This document shows positions 1 through 10,359 of a stretch of 64,000 nt of DNA, in pieces. Source of the DNA: Cydia pomonella (lineage: Eukaryota > Arthropoda > Insecta > Lepidoptera > Tortricidae); NCBI RefSeq assembly GCF_033807575.1, contig NC_084715.1:5505349-5569348 (forward strand). Direction: 5' to 3'. Below the pieces are notes generated by a model. The model saw only the letters and a list, made by a program, of their open reading frames with translations, had not been told where the DNA came from and made no database searches. The position numbers were made by a program, and so were the translations under genes. Every line of letters starts with the position of its first letter. Position 1 is the stretch's first letter.

Positions 1-2518
1 TCGATTGGGGATACCTGGGGCTGGCATACGTGAAAACAAATCCATTATCACGAGCGAAGTCTCTACATTCTTTGGAGTCAAAAGGTACATGATCGGAAAC
101 TATTTCCTTAGGAAAACCAAAGTTGGAAAATATGTCTGTTAAGGCCTCAATAATGTTCTTCGCGCTTTTACTACGTATGTATTTAATGTCCAGCCATTTA
201 GAGTAATAATCATAAACTACGAGGTAACTTTTGGTTTTATAATCCATAATGTCTGTGGCTATCTTTGCAAAAGGCAATGAAGGTATTTTATGTGGGAGTA
301 AAGGCTCCTTTATATTATTATTCTGATGTGTCTGACAAGGGAAACATCGTTTCACAAACTCCTCTATGTGTGAATCGATATGTGGCCAGTAATACAATTT
401 CCTAGCAAGTTGTTTCATTTTTGTCATACCAATGTGGCCATCATGTAATGTTTTAATAAATGATAATCTTAAATTCTTTGGAACAATTAATCTGTCATTA
501 AAGAATACTAAACTGTTATCTGCTGAAAGTTCACCTCTTAATTTATGATAGTCATGCAACCCATTAGGGATATTTTTATTATTAGTAGGCCAACCATTTT
601 TTATAAAGTTCCTTAACATATCTAATTCACTATCAGCAGAGCTTTCATTCATTAACATTGTTTTTTGTTCTTCAGTACATTCTAAATTTTGTGCTAGGCC
701 GACACTATGAATAACCTCATACATGTAAGATTCATCTGTGTCGTCATTGGAAGTCAAATACGAGCGTGATAAAAGATCAGCTATAAACATTAATTTTCCT
801 TGCAAATATTTGAAATCCAAGTCATATTTTAAGAGTTTAAGTTTTAACCTTTGCAGTCTGGGTGAAGGGACTTCATGAATATGTTTTTTTAATAGGCTTT
901 CAAGAGGTTTGTGATCATTTAAGACTGTGACTTTACGACCATAGATAAAGTAATGATACTTATGTGTGCTCCATACCACGCTCAGTAATTCCTTTTCTAT
1001 TTGTGAAAAATTACGTTCGGCTGGTGTCAAGCTTCTTGAAGCAAAGCAAACAGGTTTGCCTTGCTGCAATAAGCAGCATCCAAGGCCATCTTTTGATGAA
1101 TCACATTGGATAGTAATTGGGAGCTTATCATCAAAATTTTGTAATACTGGGGCTTTACTAATTTTTCTTTTAATGTTAGCATATACATTTTCATGAACCT
1201 CCGTCCAGATCCATTCCACATCTTTTTTTAATAACAACTGCAGTGGAGATGCAATATCAGCCAAGTGTGGTATGAATTTTCTTAAGTAATTAACCATGCC
1301 AAGAAATACTTGTAATTCTTTTTTATTATTAGGACTTTTCATATTAATTATGGCAGTGACTCTATCCGGATCAATTTGCATGCCTTTATCTGAGAAAATA
1401 TGGCCAAAATATTTGACTTGTTTCAGTTTATACTGGAATTTCTCCTTGTTAAAACGAACATTATGTTCTCTAGCTCTGCTAAATACCTTGTCTAATATTG
1501 CATCATGTTCCTGCTCTGTGTCCGCACATATTAAGAGGTCATCGCAATAAACAATAACACCAGGAATGTCACCAAATGCAGTCTCGCTGTATCTTTGGAA
1601 GACTTCCGGGGCTACTGAAATGCCAAAAGGGCACCTTAGAAACTTGTAACAACCAAATGGACTGTTAAATGTACATAAATCACTCGAACTCTCTGTTAAT
1701 TTAATATTGTAGAAGCCATCCGATAAGTCTAATACAGAAAATATTTTTTTATTACTTAATCTTGAAACAATATCCTCCAAAGTTGGTATTAGATGGTGAT
1801 CTCTTATAAGTACTTGATTTAAGTCTTTTGGGTCAAGACAAATTCTGAGTGAGCCGTTCTTTTTCTCAATTACAACTAAATTACTAACAAAACTTTTCGG
1901 ATGATCCACCTTAGCAATGACTTTGTGCCTCACCAGCGCCTCCAGCTTCTCCGCAAGACGTGATAGGAGCGCTTTAGGCACTCTGCGCGGGGGTCTCACC
2001 ACAGGCTCCACTCCCGGTCGAATGCGTAGCTGCAGCTCTTTTTTAAACTCTCCAACACCCTGGAAAAGTTCGATATGTTTATTAATTACATGTTCTTTAT
2101 TATTAATATTAGTTTTAGCACTGACACTTAAATCATTTACTTTTTTACTATTAATCGCCTCAATATTTATTAATTCAAGTTGGACCATGGAGGGTAAACC
2201 CAAAATAGGGCGTACGTTTTTGTTAATAATTATAAATTTAGTTTCAAAATAATTTTCTTCATTTTTAGAATATAATTTCAGTGTGACTTTGCCTAATGGT
2301 ACTAACTTGCCACCTCCGTACACCTCAAGTAAAGCTCTTGTCTCAGACATTTTAATATTAGTATCATCATTGACAATTTTCTTAAGTGTGTTTAAGCTCA
2401 TCACATTAATTTGGGCACCTGTGTCACATTTAAAGGAAACTCTCTTATTTTCTACTCTAAAAGATTCTGACCACTCAATATTATCGTCAAGATTGATTGA
2501 GTATACTTTATATACTAG
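1..2518 (-). CDS. pol: Pol polyprotein (protease-RT-RNase H-integrase), partial at window edge
   Basis: This open frame of 839 codons continues past position 1. An aspartic protease motif CDTGAQIN lies at about 2405-2428, with DTG at 2417-2425. The reverse transcriptase follows, with the catalytic box VYCDDL at about 1535-1552. The RNase H region has FDDKLPITIQCDSSKDGLG near 1090-1140. The integrase has an H-X3-H and C-X2-C zinc site at about 320-450, then a core with ATDIMDY and a second acidic motif IVSDH. The visible end reads TYASPRYPQS, the usual segment just before the third catalytic acidic residue. There is no ATG start: pol follows the gag TGA in the same frame, so expression needs stop readthrough or the TGA is a mutation. 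Confidence 0.9.
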
Positions 2519-2521
2519 TCA
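2519..2521 (-). promoter_or_regulatory. In-frame gag/pol TGA stop in a readthrough-like context
   Basis: Reading minus, the junction is CAG AAT TTG TGA CTA GTA. The frame is open on both sides of the TGA, and there is no alternative frame for pol. UGA followed by CUA is the known leaky-stop context of several RNA viruses. The function here is inferred. A simple CGA-to-TGA mutation is the alternative. Confidence 0.5.
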
Positions 2522-3451
2522 CAAATTCTGAACATCATTGCAGGCAACATCGCCTCCATCCTGAGTTACATAATGAACCTTTCGTTTAATATAGGTACAA
2601 CCAACACTAAAGTGATTTAGTCTGTTACATTTAGAGCAAATTTTGCCAAAAGCTGGGCACTGCCGTGGCCCATGTTCAGTATTGCACTTTCTACATTTAT
2701 AGAAAAACTTGTTATAGTTAGTGTTACTATTATGTTTAACATTTGCTGATTGAGACCAAGTGCTATTGTTATTATTAAAATACTTAGCTTTATTGTGTTG
2801 TTGCTCGTGGAACACAGGCCTGCTAGACTGGACCGCATTCACCTCCGGGTTGTTGAGAGTCTTGACAAACTCCCTAGACAGCTCTGTAGACCGACAGATA
2901 TCCACCGCCTTGTCCAGTGTGAGGTCCTTAACTTCCAACAGCTTCTGTTGTACCCTTTGGTCCCGCACTCCGATGACAATCTTGTCCCTTAGCATCCTGT
3001 CCTTCTTGTCTTCAAAGTTGCAGTTCTCTGCTAATTTTCTTATTGCCGTATAGTACGCGTCGAAAGATTCGCCCTCTTCTTGGTTCCGTTTATTCAAATT
3101 GTATGTGTTAATGACTTCATTCTGCTTTGGCCTAAAGTAATCATCGAAGATTGTAATGACGTCTTCCAACTTGTCCTTATCTTCTTTTTTTAACACGTTG
3201 AAATACAGCTCCTGAGCTTGTTGTCCTATGCAATTTATTAAAATAGCTGCTTTCCTGGCCTCCGACAACTTGTCAAAGCCCGCTGCTAGCACAAAGTTCC
3301 TGAACGATAATTTGAATCTTTGCCATTGAGACCAACAATTTTCGATATTGTCAAGATTTAAACTCGGTGGCATTTTATACTCTACCGCACACATGTTGTC
3401 CACTTTTAATTGTATAAGTTCTTCTTCTACAACCTTATCTTTTTCTCCCAT
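2519..3451 (-). CDS. gag: Gag polyprotein of Gypsy-type retrotransposon
   Basis: This 310-residue protein would form the retrotransposon particle and package its RNA. The N-terminal half is acidic and rich in helical segments. A conserved WSQWQRFKLSF block lies near residues 40-50, as in capsid regions of insect Gypsy elements. Near the C terminus are two CCHC zinc knuckles: C-X2-C-X3-H-X4-C at about residues 253-265 (the middle spacer is one residue shorter than canonical) and C-X2-C-X4-H-X4-C at about 272-285. The ATG at 3451 follows a short leader after the primer-binding site. The frame ends at a single TGA (2519-2521), and the same frame continues directly as pol. Confidence 0.9.
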   Translation of the reverse strand: MGEKDKVVEEELIQLKVDNMCAVEYKMPPSLNLDNIENCWSQWQRFKLSFRNFVLAAGFDKLSEARKAAILINCIGQQAQELYFNVLKKEDKDKLEDVITIFDDYFRPKQNEVINTYNLNKRNQEEGESFDAYYTAIRKLAENCNFEDKKDRMLRDKIVIGVRDQRVQQKLLEVKDLTLDKAVDICRSTELSREFVKTLNNPEVNAVQSSRPVFHEQQHNKAKYFNNNNSTWSQSANVKHNSNTNYNKFFYKCRKCNTEHGPRQCPAFGKICSKCNRLNHFSVGCTYIKRKVHYVTQDGGDVACNDVQNL

Positions 3452-3529
3452 GATGTCCGATGTACCAGTAAATGGGGAACCGGTAAAACGTGTACCTTAT
3501 TAATCTACTTTAATCTTCGCAAGTTCGTC

Positions 3530-3547
3530 TTCGTTGCGGCTGCGCCA
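3530..3547 (-). promoter_or_regulatory. Primer-binding site, tRNA-Ser-like
   Basis: Directly after the 5' LTR the element strand reads TGGCGCAGCCG. This resembles TGGCGCAGTCG, the complement of a serine tRNA 3' end used by several insect Gypsy elements, with one difference. The adjacency to the LTR end CTACA supports the call. The tRNA assignment is from memory. Confidence 0.6.
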
Positions 3548-3750
3548 TGTAGTATCTTCAATAAAACACTTGATTCACTTCTTGTTGTATTTATTTTAGT
3601 TGTAAGTGGCTTCTTAATATTAATTATAATTAAATTGATGTACAGCATATCCGTCCATATATGCAAGGGCTGAGTCAGAGAGAGCTGTCAAAGTGACAGT
3701 CATAGATAACATATTTTAAGGAGTGCGTTCACAAACGTCACTCCGCTACA
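3548..3750 (-). repeat. 5' LTR of the Gypsy-type element, 203 bp
   Basis: On the element strand it begins TGTAGCGGAGTG and ends GATACTACA, so it has TG...CA ends within a 5-bp inverted repeat TGTAG/CTACA. It lies immediately upstream of the primer-binding site. An AATAAA-type signal occurs near 3600. The matching 3' LTR lies outside the window, so the borders rest on the end motifs only. Confidence 0.7.
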
Positions 3751-3890
3751 GTTTTCGAACGTGCTGTGCATTTTGTTCTGTGACGATTAAAAAAGTTTAT
3801 TGATTGTATTTGTTTGTTTTATTCGTGGCCAAAATACCACCACAGTATGTCTCCGAGTGTGTGGGGGGCGGGGGGGCTGGTCTGATGTGA

Positions 3891-4204
3891 CAGAGTACAT
3901 GCCCTCGGCTTGGTCCACCATTATGGTGTCCGAGGCGTGCGTGACGCAGCTGTCGCCGATGAAGCCGCGGTGGCACACGCAGCCGCGCACCGGGCGGCAG
4001 TCCCAGTTGCCTCGGGGCAGGCTGCGACAGAGTACATGCCCTCGGCTTGGTCCACCATTATGGTGTTCGAGACGTGCGTGTCGCAGCTGTCGCTGATGAA
4101 GCCGCGGCGACACACGCAGCCGCGCACCGGGCGACAGTCCCAGTTGCCTCGGGGCAGGCTGTGACAGAGTACATGATACATACCCTCGGCCTGGTCCACC
4201 ACTT
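3891..4204 (-). repeat. 137-bp tandem repeat of a decayed Cys-rich exon-like unit
   Basis: Units start at 3891, 4028 and 4165 (the third is partial), an exact 137-bp spacing. On the minus strand each full unit can be read as a Cys-rich segment with the core NWDCRPVRGCVCRRGFI followed by DTIMVDQAEGMYSV-like residues. This resembles the C-terminal half of a trypsin-inhibitor-like (TIL) or EGF-like module. Because 137 is not a multiple of three, no single frame runs through the copies, so this is not one multi-domain protein. It is probably a tandemly duplicated, decayed exon fragment. The parent gene is not seen. Confidence 0.55.
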
Positions 4205-4437
4205 AAATCTTGGTTAAGTATTGCAAGCCGTAGAGGAGAACATCCGGACATACGAAAGCAGATTGTCGAGTCAAAACGTAGACCTACGCTACGCTTCGGT
4301 CAATAAGATAAATAAAAACATATAGGTAAACAAGGTTGTCAAACTCGCAAAGTATTGGAATACACATCAAACATCGTAAATCATGATTTATGAGCCGTAT
4401 AACCGTACCGCTGAAACTCACTTATTTGTCACTTGAT

Positions 4438-4569
4438 ATGTAGGGTCAAGGAGGGAACAGTGGCTCTGTAGAAAAATGGGTACAGTGGCTCACTCAACCT
4501 AATTTCAACACGTGAGATTGGGTGACTGAGCCACTGTTCGAGCTAAGCCACTGATTCCGTCTTGACCCT
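4438..4569. repeat. Short imperfect foldback sequence
   Basis: AGGGTCAAG near 4441 faces CTTGACCCTG near 4557. Inside, AACAGTGGCTC faces GAGCCACTGTTC. It is probably a small MITE or remnant. Confidence 0.4.
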
Positions 4570-4720
4570 GCCTACTTTACTGGAAAATTTTAGGCTACTT
4601 GCGTTTAGTACACGTCATAAAAAAGCTCAAACTATCTCTAAAGATCCCAAATTTCAATTCAATCGATTCAGCGGTTAAAACGTGAAGAGAAAAAAACTAA
4701 AAATATTTTTTTATATTTCA

Positions 4721-4933
4721 TATATATTTTTACTTCGGAATGGTGTCAATGTGTTACCTTAAGTCAAAAGTGACGTTTTTGTTTGAAGAAACGTCACTTT
4801 TGACCTAATATTTGACGTATCTTAAATTTTTAATCGGGCTGCAAGTTTGGTATTGTTCTCGTACCTATAAATCGGGGGATAGCAAATTCATTTAAGGTAT
4901 CAAATTGACACCATTCCGAAGTAAAGATATATA
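4721..4933. mobile_element. MITE with about 30-bp terminal inverted repeats
   Basis: TACTTCGGAATGGTGTCAAT at 4731-4750 is matched by its exact reverse complement at 4904-4923. The arms extend outward through TATATAT-rich sequence. An inner stem (AAAGTGACGTTT against AAACGTCACTTT) sits near 4767-4800. No coding potential is seen. Confidence 0.75.
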
Positions 4934-5292
4934 ATTATAATTTCTTCTTAATACAAGTATCTTCATTACTTAAAAAGAGGCATCGGTACAGATGTAAAGA
5001 AGGTTACTTATAAGTTACAAAATAAATATTTTTAATTTTTTTTTCATAATATAAATATAACTTTATTATGTATTGTTATCATTATAAAGTACATACATAT
5101 ATCATGATAAAGTAGAAAGTCCCCAACTCACTGGTAATTCGTCTTCCATGCGAGTTCAAGACCCGTCGTAACGCCACCCAAGGTTTCAGGGTCTCAGTCT
5201 ATTCGCGGCATCCGTTTGGGCGGCCCGCCCTCGCCGACGCCCAAACTTTCGCGGTTAAACTCAACGGCTTTGAATACGTGTAACTTTTTATC

Positions 5293-5585
5293 ACTTATTT
5301 CTAAATAAGGTGTCTTATTGTTTTATGGAATAATTATCGTAAAATCAAATAAGTATCTGACTAGTTCTCAACTTGTTTTTAAGTTTTATTAAAGTATGGT
5401 TTTGATAAGTGAAGCCTTTTGATGGCGGTAAATTTAAAAAACTTATTTCTAAATAAGGTGTCTTATTGTTTTATGGAATAATTATCGTAAAATCAAATAA
5501 GTATCTGACTAGTTCTCAACTTGTTTTTAAGTTATATTAAAGTATGGTTTTGATATGTGAAGCTTTTTGATGGCGGTAAATAAAT
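5293..5585. repeat. 148-bp direct tandem duplication
   Basis: Two copies begin ACTTATTTCTAAATAAGGTG at 5293 and 5441 and end near TTGATGGCGGTAAAT. They differ at only a few positions, so the duplication is recent. There is no coding frame. Confidence 0.85.
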
Positions 5586-5728
5586 GTATAATCGTAGTGT
5601 AACAAATATAATTATCAATCATGTTAGTGTTTTACAATAGGGATTAAAATGTAAATAAGTGATACTTTTACTTCACGTCTTTACAGTTTCAAAGAATCTT
5701 GAAATTTGAATATTCGTAATGCGTTTAA

Positions 5729-5956
5729 ACTTAAGGGTTCCGTACCAAAAAAACCGCAAAAAAATATGTTTGGTGTATGGGAGCCTAACTTATATATTTA
5801 TTTTGTTCTGTTTTTAGTATTTATTGTTATAGCGGCAACAGAAATATCTCGGTTCATGAGATATAGCCTGGTGACAGACAGACGGACGGACGGACGGACA
5901 GCGAAGTCTCAGTAATAGGGTCCCGTTTGACTCTTTGGGTACGGAACCCTAAAAAG
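5729..5956 (+). repeat. Dispersed repeat with AGGGTTCCGTACC / GGTACGGAACCCT ends
   Basis: It starts AAGGGTTCCGTACC and ends GGGTACGGAACCCTAAAAAG. A CAGACAGACGGACGG run precedes the 3' end. The same ends recur at 8953, 10360, 11641, 34269, 35215 and 60940. The short frame inside it is spurious. Confidence 0.7.
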
Positions 5957-6724
5957 GGGACCGCTACGTACTGTATTTCGTATGTGAATACATTTTGAAT
6001 ACATCAAACTAGTTTTTATGTTGCTGGAATCGTCTATCTATGAGCTCAAAACAAAAACGGCCAAACGGCCGTCATAACTTTGGACGCCTAAATTGACGAA
6101 TGCAGCATCGTAAAAACTATTATGGTGTATTCAAAAGGTACTTAAATGGTAAGGAAGATTTTAAATATCTATCGTTAAATTTAAATAATCATAATTATTT
6201 ACCAGTGGCGCTAGCGTAGCGAGCACGTTGATGGGCTCTTAAAAATGATTCTTGTTTTTTTTTGTATTTATATCCTGGAGTATGTAAATATACAACTTTG
6301 TTACCGTTCCCGCTCTTTTACTTATAACAACTTTGTTACTGATAAAAAAATATATACAATATATATATTTTATTTAGATACAATCGTTTTTACTTTGGTT
6401 ACAAGGTATCTTTAGTGCGGCATTAAAATGTGCTTTATATTGATACACCTACAATTTAAAAAATACATAATGTACAAATATAAAACTCAAATACCTTCTG
6501 GGGACAAAAATACCTGCAGTAAAAAGTAGAATGAATGACTACGAACCAAGCTAATGGTGGCTAATGTAGTGTTATTTAAGTTTTGTTTTCATACTATCAA
6601 ATATCTATGAAAATTATGACGTTTATAATTTACACTCCCTCGCTTTGTCCTGTTCAAGTCGTTGCAAACTTAGCTTAGACACAATTTTGGTATGCTGAGC
6701 GACAGTAGGCAATCGTTAAAGAGA

Positions 6725-6990
6725 GCCAGAAGCCAACACGTCGCCACTGGTCCGAAGTGCTTAATTTGTTCCACTGTGAGGTCGTCCATACCAGACGCCT
6801 TCCCGCAGGTTTTTTATGGCAATTTCGAGTTCACATAAAGTAAATGGTCTGCTCAGGCTGCGATTGGTGTCATCCTGAAGAGCCGGGGTGGATGGGGGTC
6901 TAGGTATGCGGTAAGGCGGCTTACCGTTCAGCACAAGTTGGCTTGCAATCTGGTTGGCCGGTCGATATGTTTTCTGAAAAGGCTACTAAG
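6725..6990 (-). pseudogene. LINE reverse transcriptase fragment
   Basis: On the minus strand, with small indels, the translation resembles the start of a non-LTR reverse transcriptase domain: RPFTLCELEIAIKNL, then a GKASGMDDLTVEQIKHFGP-like block. In non-LTR RTs this block opens the polymerase domain. Frameshifts are present and both flanks are unrelated AT-rich sequence, so it is a dead remnant. Confidence 0.55.
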
Positions 6991-7159
6991 AGTATTTGTA
7001 TGATTTGATATACATATATTTATTTATAATCAAATTTCTATAAAGAAAAGTAGCTAGTGTATGTAATTGCATGATTTCTATAGTAATCAAAATTGCATTT
7101 TTTCTTATTTAATGCATGTTAATTATAAGATTTATAAGATGTAATGTTTTTAAAGATGT

Positions 7160-7330
7160 GTCCCGCCGAATTTCTTGCCGATCCTTATTGGGATACCCTC
7201 CTCCAATTGAGGGTGGATTCAAATCTTCTCGGGTCAGAGGTGTAGGGTTAGAGGCGGTGTAGCTTTATTTGATGTTCATAAGCGTAAGCGTATTGTAATA
7301 TGCCTACTTGAATAATAAAATATCTTTATC
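7160..7330 (+). repeat. LINE 3' tail
   Basis: The segment has TTTCTTGCCGATCC, then GATGTTCATAAGCG, then TGCCTACTTGAATAATAAA. I associate this order with the 3' ends of lepidopteran non-LTR elements. No coding is seen. Confidence 0.45.
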
Positions 7331-7960
7331 TTCAAGTGAAGATATTTGCAATAACTCAAAAACGACTGGACTGATCATGTTTGCTATAGTTTTCGTTAAA
7401 AGTATTTATTAAGCTTTTATTTCACGATTTTTCCCATATTTTTTGGACCCATGGTTCAAAAGTTAGAGGGGGACACATATTATTTTTCGTTCGGACTGAT
7501 TATTTCCGAAAATTACATTCCCCGTATTCGTTTTAGACCTATCCAACAATACCCCACACTATTGGGCCAAAGCAAAAAAAAACTACTCATTTTGTATGGG
7601 AGGTAAGGTCAGCCAGGGCTATTGCAACTATGGGACAAATTCAACTCTTAAGAAGTGAGTAATAATGAGAATGATAATGACTCATGAAAGTATGTCATGA
7701 ATATAAGAGGCTAGCTCATTACTTCTTGTATTTTTAGAGTAAATAGTTGCATTGGTCCCATGGTTGCAATCGCCTTGGGTGACCTTATCCTAAAAAAGAA
7801 TTTTATTTTTTAATTTTACTGTTCTGTCGCAATGCATGATTTATGTATCCATGTGAAATTGCAGTTTTCTAGCACTAACGATCACTGAGCAAAGCCTCGG
7901 ACAGACGGACATGGTGAAACCATAAGGGTTTCTAGGTGACTACGCAACTCTAAAAAGCGT
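7330..7960 (+). repeat. Diverged copy of the GGACAGACGGACATG repeat family
   Basis: It contains AACTCAAAAACGACTGGACTGATCATG at the left and CGGACAGACGGACATGGTGAAACC near 7897-7920. This layout matches the better-preserved repeat at 35215-35777. No gene is visible. Confidence 0.4.
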
Positions 7961-8952
7961 TTTTAAAACCAGAAATATGGCGTATCTGGATAATGCAACT
8001 CTCGGTAAAACACTAACGTAACTGACGTGATGTATTCCACGATGAAGTTTCTAAACGTAGGTGTTTCCGTACTGAAAATTAAATGTTCAAACAATATCGC
8101 TCGGCATCGAGCTGCGGTTTGTTCTGTCCAAAATTGTCTACCTTGGATTTTTAAAACTATTTATTTATGGCTATACTTAATTATTAAAAAATCAAAGTTA
8201 GCCAGAAATTAATTCATTTAATTAAATTAATAAATTAATTAAATGTTTAATTAATTCTAATGTACCTGTACTAATTATTATGTATTATGTTATTTACTAT
8301 TTACAAGTTTTAGTTACTAGGGTTTAAATAAAATTAGGAAGTCATCGGAATTTAGTACAAAATAATGTTTCTAAATACTGTGGGTAAAATATTTCCAGTA
8401 CTTTTCCTCGTCCCGTCCGTTATTACCTATGAACGAATTGGAAACCGTTATTGTATAGATTATGAAAAAATCCTCCGAACTCTATTAGTTTGTAAACATT
8501 CAAATATAAGATATTTAAATTTGAATTTTTACAACCGTTTTTTCCCATTGTTCACGCGAAAACACCCTACTTAGTACCTACCTATTAGTGAATTGTTGTG
8601 TACGTTATCGCTTTCTTTAGAACAACGAATATTTTAAAAATAAACATACACGTAGGGTATTGTATACATTTTACGAGCCCGTGTTGTTCAGTGTACAAGT
8701 ATTCTGCTTTTATTTACAAATGAGAACTTGATGTATTAGATGGTTGAGTCGCTCATTCTCTTTTAATCATAGCCAAGAAAAACCGAATTTGACTTAGATT
8801 CGGACCAAGTGGACTCTACACGCGTCAATGACAAGTTTGGCAATGTCATATAGCGTCGGAGTTTTTATCGCATGGTAAGACGTTAGCGAGCTATTAATAA
8901 AAAAAGTAATTTATTGTAGCAAAGAATAAATAAATACAGCAACGAATAAACA
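7961..8952. other. No recognisable gene
   Basis: AT-rich sequence with short chance frames (8027-8212, 8365-8574) that lack a signal peptide, conserved motif or splice context. I see nothing to annotate. Confidence 0.5.
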
Positions 8953-9524
8953 AAAAAAGCGGCCAAGTGCGAGTCGGACTCGCCCATGAAGGGTTCCGTA
9001 CCATTTATGACGTATTAAAAAAAACTACTTACTAGATCTCGTTCAAACCAATTTTCGGTGGAAGTTTGCATGGTAATGTATATCATATATTTTTTTTAGA
9101 TTTTTCATTCTGTTATTTTAGAAGTTACAGGGGGGGGGGACACATTTTTTCACTTTGGAAGTATCTCCCGCGCAAACTATTCAGTTTAGAAAAAAATGAT
9201 ATTAGAAACCTCAATATCATTTTTAAAGACCTATCCATAGATACCCCACACGTATGGGTTTGATGAAAAAAGATTTTTTGAGTTTCAGTTCTAAGTATGG
9301 GGAACCCCCAATATTTATTGTTTTTTTTTTCTATTTTTGTGTATAAATCTTAATGCGGTTCATATAATACATCCACTTAAGTACCAAGTTTGAACAGTAT
9401 AGCTCTCAATATAGCTCTTATAGTTTCGGAAAAAAGTGGCTGTGACATAATCGGACAGACATACGGACATGACGAATCTATAAGGGTTCCGTTTTTTGCC
9501 ATTTGGCTACGGAACCCTAAAAAG
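8953..9524 (+). repeat. Dispersed lepidopteran repeat, full-length-like copy
   Basis: It begins AAAAAGCGGCCAAGTGCGAG and CGGACTCGCCCATGAAGGGTTCCGTACC. It ends GCCATTTGGCTACGGAACCCTAAAAAG after a GGACAGACATACGGACATGACG motif. Two minus-strand relatives lie at 10360-10761 and 34269-35185. This repeat is very common in moth genomes to my knowledge. Its class is uncertain. Confidence 0.7.
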
Positions 9525-9525
9525 A

Positions 9526-9546
9526 CACACCAGACACACACACACA
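9526..9546. repeat. AC-rich microsatellite
   Basis: A short imperfect CA run follows the preceding repeat. Confidence 0.6.
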
Positions 9547-9623
9547 TAAATCGTGCATGAATAGCACAAACATTATTGAGAAAAAAAGATGAACCTTAAA
9601 AGATGATTTTGTATATAGATAGT

Positions 9624-9888
9624 TGACGACCGGTCTGGCCTAGTTGGTAGTGACCCTGCCTATGAAGCTGATGGTCGTGGGTTCGAATCCCGATAACGGC
9701 GTTTGTTTGTGTGATGAGCACGGATATTTGTTCCCGAGTCATGTGTGTTTTCTATGTATTAAAATATGTATATATTGTATATTTCCTTGTCTGAGTACCC
9801 ACAACACAAGCCTTCTTGAGCTTACTGTTGGGCTTAGTCAATTTGTGCAAGAATGGCAAATATAAAAATAATAATAATAAATATTTTT
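9624..9888 (+). mobile_element. tRNA-derived SINE, copy 1
   Basis: The head GACGACCGGTCTGGCCTAG carries an A box (TGGCCTAGTTGGTAG), and a B box GGTTCGAATCC lies near 9680-9690. The body includes GATGAGCACGGATATTTGTTC and CAACACAAGCCTTCTTGAGC. It ends in AT-rich simple sequence. Six relatives or fragments occur in the window. It is not a tRNA gene: there is no acceptor stem closure. Confidence 0.85.
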
Positions 9889-10023
9889 CGGTGAAGTATG
9901 AAATTGTTTAAGTACGAAGCGTCATCTACGGGGGAAAACGTTATATCCACATGACGAAACAAACGTAATTAGATAATATGTCATTAATCACACTGTCAAG
10001 TAAAACTCAAGCCAATTGCCGTG

Positions 10024-10180
10024 TTTTTTTTTAAGATGGTTCGCACAACTTGGCTTGGCACAACTTTTTAATAGGCCTATGGAGGGTAGAGGTAAGGAGA
10101 ACGCCGTGATTTTTTTAAAGATGTATCGCACAACTTTGCTTGGCACAACTTTTTGATAGGCCTATGGAGGGTGAATAATC
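10024..10180. repeat. 84-bp tandem duplication
   Basis: TCGCACAACTT...GGCTTGGCACAACTTTTT...ATAGGCCTATGGAGGGT appears twice, 84 bp apart (10041 and 10125). An inverted piece of the same sequence (CTCCATAGATAGGCC) lies at about 10798. Confidence 0.75.
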
Positions 10181-10189
10181 TTAAGAGAG

Positions 10190-10358
10190 AACTGTTGCTA
10201 AAGTGTAGCTGTAAATAATAAGTTCGAATCTCTCCGATGGCGCTAAGGTAGCACAAATGACATGAACTTAGACGGAGTGAAGTGCGCTGTCAGTGATTTG
10301 TTTTTTTTATCAATGTCATAAATTTGTTCGCGATGTATTGCGGCGCCACCTATTTTAG
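10190..10358 (+). repeat. Dispersed repeat (TCTCCGATGGCGCTA ... GTATTGCGGCGCC)
   Basis: The motifs AATAATA-GTTCGAATCTCTCCGATGGCGCTA and ATGTATTGCGGCGCCACC are shared with 37400-37680 (same strand) and with 54735-54990 (opposite strand). Confidence 0.6.
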
Positions 10359-10359
10359 G

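Larger units (their letters stand above)
1..3750 (-). mobile_element. Ty3/Gypsy-type LTR retrotransposon, 3' part beyond window
   Basis: This is an LTR retrotransposon read on the minus strand. From its 5' end it holds an LTR (3548-3750), a primer-binding site (about 3530-3547), gag (2519-3451) and pol (2518 to the window edge). The pol order is protease, reverse transcriptase, RNase H, integrase, which is the Ty3/Gypsy order. I checked the pol frame codon by codon and found no stop between 2518 and position 2. No envelope gene is visible, but the 3' end lies outside the window. Open frames and a neat LTR/PBS junction suggest a fairly recent insertion. The target-site duplication cannot be tested without the other end. 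Confidence 0.9.

Noticed and set aside
2617..3053. Plus- and minus-strand frames overlapping gag
   Set aside because: They are shadows of the gag frame, which carries the zinc knuckles.
3787..4251. Long minus-strand frame of 154 codons with repeated Cys-rich text
   Set aside because: The tandem period of 137 bp shifts the frame at each unit, so the frame mixes coding and shifted readings. It is annotated as a decayed tandem repeat instead.
9644..9700. Possible tRNA gene (A and B boxes present)
   Set aside because: It lacks a closed acceptor stem and has a SINE body and tail. Related heads recur at 17.3, 26.7, 50.8 and 57.2 kb.
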